Assembly (NCBI GenBank): GCA_002505685.1
Contig: DAVT01000143.1
Coordinates: 1 to 9,237 of the forward strand
Direction of reading: 5' to 3'
Length of the DNA stretch: 9,237 nucleotides
Source of the DNA: Euryarchaeota archaeon UBA501
GTDB taxonomy: Archaea > Thermoplasmatota > Poseidoniia > Poseidoniales > Thalassarchaeaceae
The position numbers were made by a program, and so were the translations under genes. This document shows positions 1 through 6,716 of this stretch, one piece after another (the first letter of the stretch is position 1; each line of letters opens with the position of its first letter). Under the pieces are notes generated by a model. The model worked only from the letters and a program-made list of their open reading frames with translations. It did no database searches and had not been told where the DNA came from.

Positions 1-1814
1 GGGTTTGTATCTGATTCATACTCTCCTCCATTACCTGAGTTATTGCTGCCTTCCTCAACGTGCCAGTACGAGCCTGATACCTCTCCAGAGTATGAGACTG
101 CGACCATGCCACAATTGCTACAACTGCCGGTAGGTGCTGTGTCGAAGTCATTGGCATACACAACGGTGTCGGTACCTCCGATGACTTCTTTCACAGAGAC
201 GTCAACATCGACGCTGCCGGAAATAGGCTGCAGGCCTGTATTTCGAACGGTTACGTTCACACTTCGTTGTCCTTCTCCAATCTTCATTTCTCGATCTTCA
301 AAGTCATAAGCCGCAGGATAAACGCTCACGCCTCCAATACCAACGTCTTCTGAATCCAATTCAACGATTGAGATTGTGTCGTAAGCTCCACTCCAACCTT
401 TGGAATCAATCCACATGGCCCCATTGCTGTAACTGAATGCATAATCTCGCTGACCAACGGCCAAATCGAGAGCGCTGCTTGAGCCGCCACTGAATTGATC
501 CGCAATCACCATGGTTGGTCTGCGGCCCACATCGAAGGTTTGTGGTGAAAGATAGTTTCCACTTCCGTCATTGAGAACGATATTGACCGTGTTGATATCC
601 CGTAGGTTGTCCGTTGTAAGCGAGCGTTGTTGACCCGCTCCAGCACTGTTCACTGTAGATACTGTCAACATGGTTGGGATGAGGAAATCCATGTTCCCAT
701 CGTCATTGATGTCGGCGATACTAACATCTGCAGCCACGTATTGACCAACGTATGCGTAATTGTTGGTATTCCATGTACCGACAGTTGTGCTGGTCGCATA
801 GGATACGTTTTGCTCCCAACCCTGCCCCATGGCAATCATATCGATGACTCCGTCATTGTCGGTGTCTGCGATGTCAAATCCATTTGCCTCGATTTCATTC
901 ATTGCGAACTTGTGAGTGTTTGGATTTGAACCGGTCGGGTTTTCGTATTGATTGGTCACACAGTTGTATTCTAGAACGGTTACGTTGTCCCAGTTTCCTG
1001 CACTAAATCCGGTCTGAGGGCCATTGTATGGTGGAGCAGTCATCAGCCAAATATCCTGATCTTCACAGTCTCCTTGACCACCAGGGATGCCTCCACCAGT
1101 GACTGTTTCTCCCCAGTTACCGATGGCCATATCGTAGTAGTAATCATTTGTCAATGGAATTTGAGTGGTCGATTGACTGGTCTGCTGGGTTGGGTTTGGT
1201 CCACGCATAACCATGACTTCCATGTTGGTGATTGTTTCATCGAGGAATAGGCCCACAATGTCATCATACCCGTCATCATTGATGTCGGTAACTTCCATAC
1301 CATACAGTCTTGGAGATACTGAGATTGGAGCAGAACGTGTCCATTGTTCTACTCTTTCGCTACAATCTCCCCACATAATGGTCATGTTTCCAAGTGGAGG
1401 AGTTGTTGCTCCAGCAACCCATACATTCTGTCGGAAGAAGATTAGGTCGTTGGCACCATCTCCATCGATGTCACCAATTTCCACATCGTTTGCATCAGCC
1501 AAATCAAACCAGAAAGCACGGCGAGATGTATTCGCAGAAACCCAGATATCTTCTCGGTCTGAGAAATCTCCATCCTCATTGTAGAGGACTGAAATTAACA
1601 TCCCCATTTCGCTTGCTGTTACGATGTCGGCATCTCCATCACAGTCCAAATCTCCAGACGTAATATCGACTGGGTTACGTTGTACAGGGTATGTTTCAAC
1701 GTGGCTTGCACTGACGGCAGGAATCATCGCCACAAATAGCGATGTCAGCATCAAAGCAACCAGAGAAATTCCCCGAACACGGGCACTGTTCAAATTCTTG
1801 TCATGAGTTAACAT
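1..1814 (-). CDS. Secreted FG-GAP/VCBS repeat beta-propeller protein, C-terminus cut by the window edge
   Basis: The frame is open from an ATG at 1814 down to base 1, giving 604 codons with no stop in the window. Residues 1-36 look like a Sec signal peptide: a basic start, a hydrophobic run at about 16-34 and a V-S-A cleavage site before S37. Calcium-loop motifs of the D-x-D/N-x-D-G type begin at residues 55, 115, 177, 317 and 368. Degenerate copies lie near 225 and 440, the latter after a typical LNDGSG strand at 414-419. Seven blades would suit a seven-bladed propeller like those of integrin alpha and other FG-GAP proteins. Residues about 496-550 resemble a CARDB-type beta-sandwich, and the remainder starts a further domain with a CSNC pair at 565-568. 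It is probably exported and surface-bound or released, with a role in adhesion or polymer binding. The ligand cannot be told. The family assignment is secure; the function is not. Confidence 0.88.
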   Translation of the reverse strand, partial: MLTHDKNLNSARVRGISLVALMLTSLFVAMIPAVSASHVETYPVQRNPVDITSGDLDCDGDADIVTASEMGMLISVLYNEDGDFSDREDIWVSANTSRRAFWFDLADANDVEIGDIDGDGANDLIFFRQNVWVAGATTPPLGNMTIMWGDCSERVEQWTRSAPISVSPRLYGMEVTDINDDGYDDIVGLFLDETITNMEVMVMRGPNPTQQTSQSTTQIPLTNDYYYDMAIGNWGETVTGGGIPGGQGDCEDQDIWLMTAPPYNGPQTGFSAGNWDNVTVLEYNCVTNQYENPTGSNPNTHKFAMNEIEANGFDIADTDNDGVIDMIAMGQGWEQNVSYATSTTVGTWNTNNYAYVGQYVAADVSIADINDDGNMDFLIPTMLTVSTVNSAGAGQQRSLTTDNLRDINTVNIVLNDGSGNYLSPQTFDVGRRPTMVIADQFSGGSSSALDLAVGQRDYAFSYSNGAMWIDSKGWSGAYDTISIVELDSEDVGIGGVSVYPAAYDFEDREMKIGEGQRSVNVTVRNTGLQPISGSVDVDVSVKEVIGGTDTVVYANDFDTAPTGSCSNCGMVAVSYSGEVSGSYWHVEEGSNNSGNGGEYESDTN

Positions 1815-1867
1815 ATTGACCACTCAGCCTTTCGGTTATGACGACTCTATTCAATAGTTGCCCTCGC

Positions 1868-1886
1868 GTGCGCGCTAGATGCGCAC
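1868..1886. repeat. GC-rich inverted repeat, 6-bp arms with 7-base spacer
   Basis: The arms GTGCGC (1868-1873) and GCGCAC (1881-1886) are perfect reverse complements separated by seven bases. The element lies 54 to 72 bases upstream of the FG-GAP gene in a stretch richer in G and C than the surrounding spacer. It could be an operator for a dimeric regulator or form a small hairpin in a leader transcript. The symmetry is directly visible; a function is not shown. Confidence 0.5.
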
Positions 1887-1932
1887 CTGAGATGCCTTTC
1901 AGTACACCATTTAGGGTAGATTATCACCGCTT

Positions 1933-1968
1933 GAAGAAAACATGGCCAAAATAGTGTCAAATTTTGGG
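1933..1968 (-). terminator. T-rich stretch after the hypothetical gene, possible archaeal terminator
   Basis: Read on the minus strand directly after the stop codon of the 1969-2643 gene, this stretch has several short T runs, the last reading GTTTTCTTC (1941-1933). Archaeal transcription commonly ends at T-rich tracts without a hairpin, so this would be a fitting end for the cyclophilin-aconitase-hypothetical run. The runs are only four bases long, so the call is weak. Confidence 0.25.
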
Positions 1969-2643
1969 CTAATCGGCTTCTAACCAGCGAGGACTAGGAC
2001 CATATCCGAATCGTCCTCCACCATGCACCTTGACCAATTTTCCAAGTCTCCACATGCCTTCCAGCCAGAGTTCAAGTTCCATACCCGATCGTTCAAGTTG
2101 CTCGCATGCCGCGCTATCAATCACTGAAATTGGAAGCGCAGTCACCCCAAATTTCCGTACCGCAACTCGCATCAATCGTTGAAGCCAAGCTTCAGCGATT
2201 GGGTCGGTTGAAACTTGAGAGGTAATCGGTTCGGGTTCGTCCATTTCGGCAATCAAATCCGCCAATTCTTCTGCGCTAGGGGGTCGGGGTTTCTCAATCC
2301 CCAATTTCTCCATCTCTGCATCCAAATCCATCTCTCCAATGACTCTGCGGACAACGGGTACGCGGCTGGGGTCAGGAGGAGGGCCTGGTAGTGATACTGT
2401 GGCGTCGGACTGCAACAGGACAGGAGTTTCATCGTCGGACATTTCTGAACCCTCATCGGATTCTTCTTGCGTGGCCTGAATACTGTGGCCTGTTGTGGCC
2501 ATTGGTTGGACCCAACCAACATCGCCTAATCCAAGGTCTTCTCGCAATGCTAGAACCCATTCTGCATCTCCCTGAATCAATACATCAACATCCGATTCGG
2601 GCTGCCGGAAACGGAATCGCACAGGTCCCTTCAGAGTTGACAT
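1969..2643 (-). CDS. Hypothetical protein with acidic linker and winged-helix-like C-terminus
   Basis: I do not recognise this 224-residue protein. Residues 1-47 form a compact, probably beta/alpha segment. Residues about 48-150 are rich in E, D, S, P and T, including a run of prolines at 88-90, and look disordered, with a short amphipathic helix at about 123-135. Residues about 148-224 are helical and end in a basic, glycine-rich hairpin (GGGRFGYGP at 208-216) that resembles the wing of a winged-helix domain. There is no signal peptide or membrane segment, so it should be cytoplasmic. The frame stays open upstream to an ATG at 2805, but that start would overlap aconitase by 98 bases. The ATG at 2643 leaves a 64-base spacer and begins just before the ordered segment. 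An ATG at 2688 (239 residues) is also possible. No Shine-Dalgarno site decides between them. The gene follows aconitase in the same direction, but nothing in the sequence links it to the TCA cycle. Confidence 0.7.
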   Translation of the reverse strand: MSTLKGPVRFRFRQPESDVDVLIQGDAEWVLALREDLGLGDVGWVQPMATTGHSIQATQEESDEGSEMSDDETPVLLQSDATVSLPGPPPDPSRVPVVRRVIGEMDLDAEMEKLGIEKPRPPSAEELADLIAEMDEPEPITSQVSTDPIAEAWLQRLMRVAVRKFGVTALPISVIDSAACEQLERSGMELELWLEGMWRLGKLVKVHGGGRFGYGPSPRWLEAD

Positions 2644-2707
2644 TGCAGTCACTTGATTCTCAACGGTCTTTGAACCACACGGCCCCATGAGATGCTCAGT
2701 GCCGAAT

Positions 2708-5404
2708 TCAAGACCGTGCCAAATTACGCAAAACTGTTTGTAAAATCCCACCGTGTCGATAATATTCCACTTCAACCGGAGTATCCAAACGAACCGTTGC
2801 ATCAAAGGTGGTCACTTTTCCTTGGGGATGGGTTGCTTTGACTGGAATCGTACTCAAAGGTACAAGATCAGCAGATGCTGGAATATCAAAGGTCTCGGTT
2901 CCATCGAGCCCTAGAGTTTCTGCAGTTTCCCCTTCGGGGAATGTCAGGGGTAAAACGCCCATACCGACCAAGTTTGACCGATGAATTCGCTCAAATGATG
3001 TTGCAATCACGGCCTTGACTCCGAGTAATAGGGTGCCTTTGGCCGCCCAATCTCTACTGCTACCCGTTCCATATTGCTCACCGGCGAGAACCACCAGTGG
3101 AATACCTGCGGCTTGATATTTCATGGAGGCATCATATACAGATTCGACAACTCCCGTTGGGAAATGCGTGGTAAATCCGCCTTCCGTCCCTGGGGCAACC
3201 TGATTTCGGATTCGGACATTTGCGAAGGTACCCCGCATCATCACCTCGTGGTTTCCACGCCGACTTCCAAAGGAATTGAAATCCCGTGCAGAGACTCCAT
3301 TTTCGACTAAATATCGACCTGCGGGGCCTGTGTGAGGGAACGCTCCTGCCGGACTGATGTGATCTGTTGTAACAGAATCTCCCAATTTTAGCAACACGTG
3401 TGCACCCTTAATCGGAGAAATTGGTTCAGGCTCAGGCTGAATTCCTTCAAAGAATGAAGGCAAGCGAACATATGTGCTCTCAGGTGCCCAAGGGTAGAGG
3501 TCACTGGGAGTGCTTGGAATCGAATCCCATCGAGGTTCACTCATGACGGTTGCATATCGCTCATTGAACATTTCAGGAGTGATGGCTTGAGACATGACTT
3601 CTCGAATTTCTGCGTCCGTAGGCCAAATGTCAGCGAGCATGACTGGTTTGCCTTCCAAATCTGTACCAATTGGATCGGATTCAAAATCAATGTTCAGCGT
3701 TCCGGCGATAGCGTAAGCGACCACGAGTGGAGGGCTGGCGAGGTAATTTGCCTTGACCTTTTGATGAACCCGACCTTCGAAATTTCTGTTGCCTGAAATA
3801 ACAGAACCAACGATGAGATTCCCTTCATCGATAGCTGCTTCGATTTCTGGTTCAAGTGGGCCCGAATTTCCGATACAAGTCGTACAACCATATCCGACAT
3901 TGTGGAAGCCCAATTGATTCAGATATTGAGTCAACCCTGCTTCGTCATAATATTCTGTCACAACACGGCTACCGGGCGCCAAACTAGGCTTGTTCCATGG
4001 AGCGACTTTCAGCCCTTTTTGCACCGCATTTCTGGCCAAAATTCCTGCCCCCAGCATGACCGAGGGGTTGGATGTATTCGTGCATGAAGTTATGGCAGAA
4101 ATTACGATGTCTCCATGTTTCAAATTGTAGGATGAACCATCTGAACCAACCACTTCCACAGTTCGACTATTTTCAGTTGAATCTATGCCATGACCTGAGT
4201 GTCCGATGGGTGCATTGAGGGTATCTGCCCAATGTGATTTCATCGCCGATAAATCCACGCGATCTTGAGGGCGCTTGGGACCTGCCATGGCCGGTTCCAC
4301 GTCACCCAAATCAAGGGATAAATTCGAGGTGAATTGTGGTGTGATTGAATCTGTGGTGTGGAACATTCCTTGGGCGCTGAGATAGCGTTTCACGTTCTCT
4401 ACATGCCCTAAATCTCGACCTGATAAGCGCATGTATTCAAGGGTGGTTTCATCCACGGGGAAGAAACCGCAAGTGGCTCCGTATTCGGGGGCCATGTTGG
4501 CAATCGTGGCTCGATCTGGTAATGTCAGTGCGGACATTCCCGCACCATGGAATTCAACGAATTTTCCAACCACACCGTGAGCGCGTAGCATCTCCACAAT
4601 TCGTAGTGTCATGTCGGTCGCCGTAACACCGGGCCGCAGGGTTCCTGTGAGCTCAAATCCAACCACTTCAGGCAGAAGCATGTAGATGGGTTGGCCGAGC
4701 ATCACGGCCTCGGCTTCAATTCCACCAACTCCCCAGCCTAGGACCCCCAAACCGTTGATCATGGTCGTATGGCTATCTGTACCGACCAATGAATCGGGCA
4801 TCCAAACTCCATTTTCATCCCGCGCTACACTTGCAATCCATTCCAGATTGACTTGGTGAACGATTCCTCTTCCAGGGGGGACGGCACGGAAATTGTCGAG
4901 ACTTTGTTGACCCCATTTCAAGAATTGATAACGCTCCATGTTTCGCTGATACTCAATCTCCAAATTTCGCTCCCTCGCATCGGAGAAGAGTCCCGAAACG
5001 TCGACTTGTACAGAATGATCGATGACCAAATCCACAGGGACTTGTGGATTAACCTTTTTCGGGTCACCGCCCAGTGTTACCATGGCATCACGAAGGGCAG
5101 CGATATCGACCACTGCAGGAACGCCGGTGAAATCTTGCAAGATTACACGTGAAGGCATGAAGGGAATCTCTGCGGGACTTTGTGTGGGGGACCACGACGC
5201 AATTCTCTCCACATCTTCTTTGGTGACCAGAAATCCATCGCACTTGCGCAAAGCGGCTTCAAGCAAAACTCGAATCGTGCAAGGCAATTCGGCTAGATTG
5301 CAAAGCCCTGCTGCCTCCAATGCATGCAGATTTGCAAACTTCCCTTGTTCGCCGTTGGACATCGCAAATGTGTCCAATGCGGAGAAGGGGTCTCTGCTCG
5401 CCAT
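2708..5404 (-). CDS. acnA: Aconitate hydratase, AcnA/IRP1 type
   Basis: This cytoplasmic [4Fe-4S] enzyme interconverts citrate and isocitrate through cis-aconitate in the TCA cycle. The 898-residue length is normal for the AcnA/IRP1 branch, with domains 1-3, a linker and the swivel domain 4 in order. The cluster ligands are visible as C441 (in SCTNTSNPS) and C507/C510 (in GCTTCIGN), the spacing seen in E. coli AcnA. Other family signatures are LQDFTGVPAVVD at 89-100, DLVIDHSVQVD near 125-135, GTDSHTTMINGLGVLGWGVGG around 208-228 and the substrate-binding TGSSRDWAAKG loop at 780-790 with R784. The ATG at 5404 puts these motifs at the expected residue numbers. A GGAGGG lies at 5428-5423 but is 18 bases from the start, too far for a normal Shine-Dalgarno site. 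The gene sits 61 bases after the cyclophilin stop and 64 before the next gene, so co-transcription is plausible. All catalytic motifs inspected are intact. Confidence 0.97.
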   Translation of the reverse strand: MASRDPFSALDTFAMSNGEQGKFANLHALEAAGLCNLAELPCTIRVLLEAALRKCDGFLVTKEDVERIASWSPTQSPAEIPFMPSRVILQDFTGVPAVVDIAALRDAMVTLGGDPKKVNPQVPVDLVIDHSVQVDVSGLFSDARERNLEIEYQRNMERYQFLKWGQQSLDNFRAVPPGRGIVHQVNLEWIASVARDENGVWMPDSLVGTDSHTTMINGLGVLGWGVGGIEAEAVMLGQPIYMLLPEVVGFELTGTLRPGVTATDMTLRIVEMLRAHGVVGKFVEFHGAGMSALTLPDRATIANMAPEYGATCGFFPVDETTLEYMRLSGRDLGHVENVKRYLSAQGMFHTTDSITPQFTSNLSLDLGDVEPAMAGPKRPQDRVDLSAMKSHWADTLNAPIGHSGHGIDSTENSRTVEVVGSDGSSYNLKHGDIVISAITSCTNTSNPSVMLGAGILARNAVQKGLKVAPWNKPSLAPGSRVVTEYYDEAGLTQYLNQLGFHNVGYGCTTCIGNSGPLEPEIEAAIDEGNLIVGSVISGNRNFEGRVHQKVKANYLASPPLVVAYAIAGTLNIDFESDPIGTDLEGKPVMLADIWPTDAEIREVMSQAITPEMFNERYATVMSEPRWDSIPSTPSDLYPWAPESTYVRLPSFFEGIQPEPEPISPIKGAHVLLKLGDSVTTDHISPAGAFPHTGPAGRYLVENGVSARDFNSFGSRRGNHEVMMRGTFANVRIRNQVAPGTEGGFTTHFPTGVVESVYDASMKYQAAGIPLVVLAGEQYGTGSSRDWAAKGTLLLGVKAVIATSFERIHRSNLVGMGVLPLTFPEGETAETLGLDGTETFDIPASADLVPLSTIPVKATHPQGKVTTFDATVRLDTPVEVEYYRHGGILQTVLRNLARS

Positions 5405-5465
5405 GTTATGGCGACCTAAAGGCCCTCCTTGAAAGTCACTCTTTGCAACTTCGTTGGAATGATTC

Positions 5466-6491
5466 TCAAGCGGAGTTAGACACTGTGCGAATTATGTCCA
5501 CGGATATGAGAGTAACATCATTGTCTGGACGGTCTTGCCCTTGCTGACCTGTTGGGACTTCACTAATTGCGGTGACGTGATTGCAACCACTGATGATTTG
5601 GCCAAATACGGTGTGAACCCCATCTAGATGGCTTGGATTGCTATCTTCTGGGATTAAGAAGAACTGGCTACCACCCGTGTTTGGATTGTTGGTCTTGGCC
5701 ATGGACATTGTACATGAGTCGTGTAATAGTCCATTGTCGGCTTCATCGGGTATGGTGTACTGTGTTTCGTACGTACATGGATTGTCTTCTGCATTGCCAT
5801 CACAATAACCGTAGAACTCAGCAGCATAACCGCCGGTACCATCTTCGTTTTGGAAATCTCCACCTTGAATCATGAAATCATCAATAACTCTGTGGAAAAT
5901 GACATTGTTGTATTCACCACGTTCAGCTAATTTGACGAAATTGTCAACGTGAATGGGGGCTTCTTCAGCGTTCAGGCCAATCACTACATTTGCAGTAATT
6001 GCATTGAGTCCATTGTTTGGTGTGTATGAAATTGTCATCGTCGCTTCGTAGTCATATTGCACCTCTTCGGCTGCAAAGTACTCTGGAATGACTTTCAGGG
6101 AAACAAGGCTCAATCCAATGGCGACCACAATGGCGATAACTCCCATGAATGTGGGTGCACCATCATCCCAAAGAACATTCATTCCTCCGGCACGGATTCC
6201 AAGCCCGTCCATTTCTGAGCGAAGGCTGTTCAAGTTCCGACGGGCAGTTTTGTCATTGGGGTTCGACTTCAGCGCGCTTTCGTAATGCCTGACGGCCTCC
6301 TTGAACAAACCCTTGTTATTGTTGGATTGCCTAGCTTGAATCACCTTGGCTTCGGCCGCCAAACGCCATGTTTTCGAATGAGTTGCATCCGCATCAATTT
6401 CTCTCAAAATCTCAAGTGCTTCAGTTGGATTTTCAAGGTCGATTTGCGCCTCTGCCTTTTCCCATCCCTGCTCAATCTTCTTGGACACCAT
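5466..6491 (-). CDS. Membrane-anchored TPR-cyclophilin peptidyl-prolyl cis-trans isomerase
   Basis: The 341-residue protein has three parts. Residues 1-95 are helical with TPR-like repeats (for example the A-x-x-x-Y-x-x-A-L pattern at 66-74 followed by NPND). Residues 113-135 form one transmembrane helix. Residues about 150-336 form a cyclophilin domain that would isomerise prolyl bonds. Active-site residues, numbered by human CypA, are present: R55 (R201 in FHRVI), Q63 (Q209 in QGGDF), Q111 and F113 (Q276, F278 in GGSQFF) and H126 (H293). The position of CypA W121 appears to be H288, which suggests weak cyclosporin binding. All four cysteines (230, 239, 260, 303) lie after the membrane helix, so the catalytic domain is probably outside with disulfides and the TPR part inside. 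It likely assists folding of exported proteins. The ATG at 6491 is chosen because the TPR segment begins directly after it; no Shine-Dalgarno site is seen. It is the first gene of the minus-strand run. Confidence 0.9.
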   Translation of the reverse strand: MVSKKIEQGWEKAEAQIDLENPTEALEILREIDADATHSKTWRLAAEAKVIQARQSNNNKGLFKEAVRHYESALKSNPNDKTARRNLNSLRSEMDGLGIRAGGMNVLWDDGAPTFMGVIAIVVAIGLSLVSLKVIPEYFAAEEVQYDYEATMTISYTPNNGLNAITANVVIGLNAEEAPIHVDNFVKLAERGEYNNVIFHRVIDDFMIQGGDFQNEDGTGGYAAEFYGYCDGNAEDNPCTYETQYTIPDEADNGLLHDSCTMSMAKTNNPNTGGSQFFLIPEDSNPSHLDGVHTVFGQIISGCNHVTAISEVPTGQQGQDRPDNDVTLISVDIIRTVSNSA

Positions 6492-6500
6492 GCGTCGGCC

Positions 6501-6512
6501 GAGACGGGTCTC
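6501..6512. repeat. Short palindrome upstream of the cyclophilin start
   Basis: The arms GAGAC and GTCTC are perfect reverse complements with two bases between them. The element ends 10 bases before the ATG at 6491, where it could act as an operator or as a small hairpin in the leader. A 5-bp arm can arise by chance, so the significance is low. Confidence 0.3.
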
Positions 6513-6675
6513 ATTGAAAACCGCAACGGATGTCAGGTAAATGCGAAAAACATCGCAATTTGAGTGATTTTCTGTTGATTTTCGCTAGACTGTAAGCAAA
6601 TCAAAGTTGTTTCGAAAGAAGCCGATTGGGGAGCAATGCCTATTATCGGCACGACTCGGGCCACCTATACGCGCG

Positions 6676-6695
6676 CGGGGGGGCTTGCCCGCCCG
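6676..6695 (+). other. GC-rich hairpin in the korA leader
   Basis: A seven-G run (6677-6683) preceded by C pairs with CCC (6688-6690) and CCCG (6692-6695) around a CTTG loop. This gives a CGGG/CCCG plus GGG/CCC stem with one G-G mismatch. It is preceded by an alternating CGCGCGC stretch (6670-6676). It ends 21 bases before the korA ATG and only five bases before the GGAG at 6701-6704, so if transcribed it could affect ribosome access. It lacks a following T run and is therefore not an intrinsic terminator. The pairing is visible; a regulatory role is inferred. Confidence 0.5.
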
Positions 6696-6700
6696 AACTA

Positions 6701-6704
6701 GGAG
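6701..6704 (+). promoter_or_regulatory. Weak ribosome binding site of korA
   Basis: GGAG lies 12 bases before the ATG at 6717, longer than usual. An in-frame TAG at 6699-6701 rules out any start further upstream, so the ATG at 6717 is the earliest possible start regardless of this site. Confidence 0.4.
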
Positions 6705-6716
6705 ACAACGCCATCA

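Larger units (their letters stand above)
1815..1968 (-). promoter_or_regulatory. Spacer and presumed promoter of the FG-GAP gene, with two dyads
   Basis: This 154-base spacer separates the stop of the hypothetical gene from the start of the FG-GAP gene, both on the minus strand. I see no ORF worth calling in it. It holds an 11-base AT-rich palindrome (1847-1857, arms CTATT and AATAG around one base), which lies 33 to 43 bases before the ATG and is the best TATA-like candidate. Further upstream is a GC-rich dyad (1868-1886). There is no convincing Shine-Dalgarno sequence before the start at 1814, which fits a short or leaderless transcript. That it acts as a promoter is inferred from its position. 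Confidence 0.45.
6492..6716. promoter_or_regulatory. Divergent promoter region between the cyclophilin and korA
   Basis: These 225 bases separate two divergently read genes, so both promoters must lie here unless each gene is read from elsewhere. The cyclophilin side (about 6535-6615) is AT-rich and is the likely place for its TATA box. On the korA side the TATA-like candidates are CTATTATC at 6640-6647 and CTATAC at 6665-6670, neither a strong match. A palindrome (6501-6512) and a GC-rich hairpin (6676-6695) flank the two start codons. No additional gene is supported. Because aconitase follows the cyclophilin, shared control from this region could coordinate aconitase with KorAB; that is inference. 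Confidence 0.6.

Noticed and set aside
1213..1663. Two overlapping plus-strand ORFs of 123 and 89 codons
   Set aside because: Both are antisense to the FG-GAP gene; their serine- and histidine-rich translations are typical of reverse-strand reading of a coding region.
2644..2805. Upstream extension of the hypothetical gene to an ATG at 2805
   Set aside because: It would overlap the end of aconitase by 98 bases in another frame, and the added residues look like out-of-frame translation of aconitase sequence.
5022..5432. Plus-strand ORF of 136 codons across the aconitase N-terminal region
   Set aside because: It lies antisense to a conserved, complete aconitase, and its translation has no recognisable motif.
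6676..6695. Hairpin as an intrinsic transcription terminator
   Set aside because: There is no T run after it and no plus-strand gene before it to terminate.
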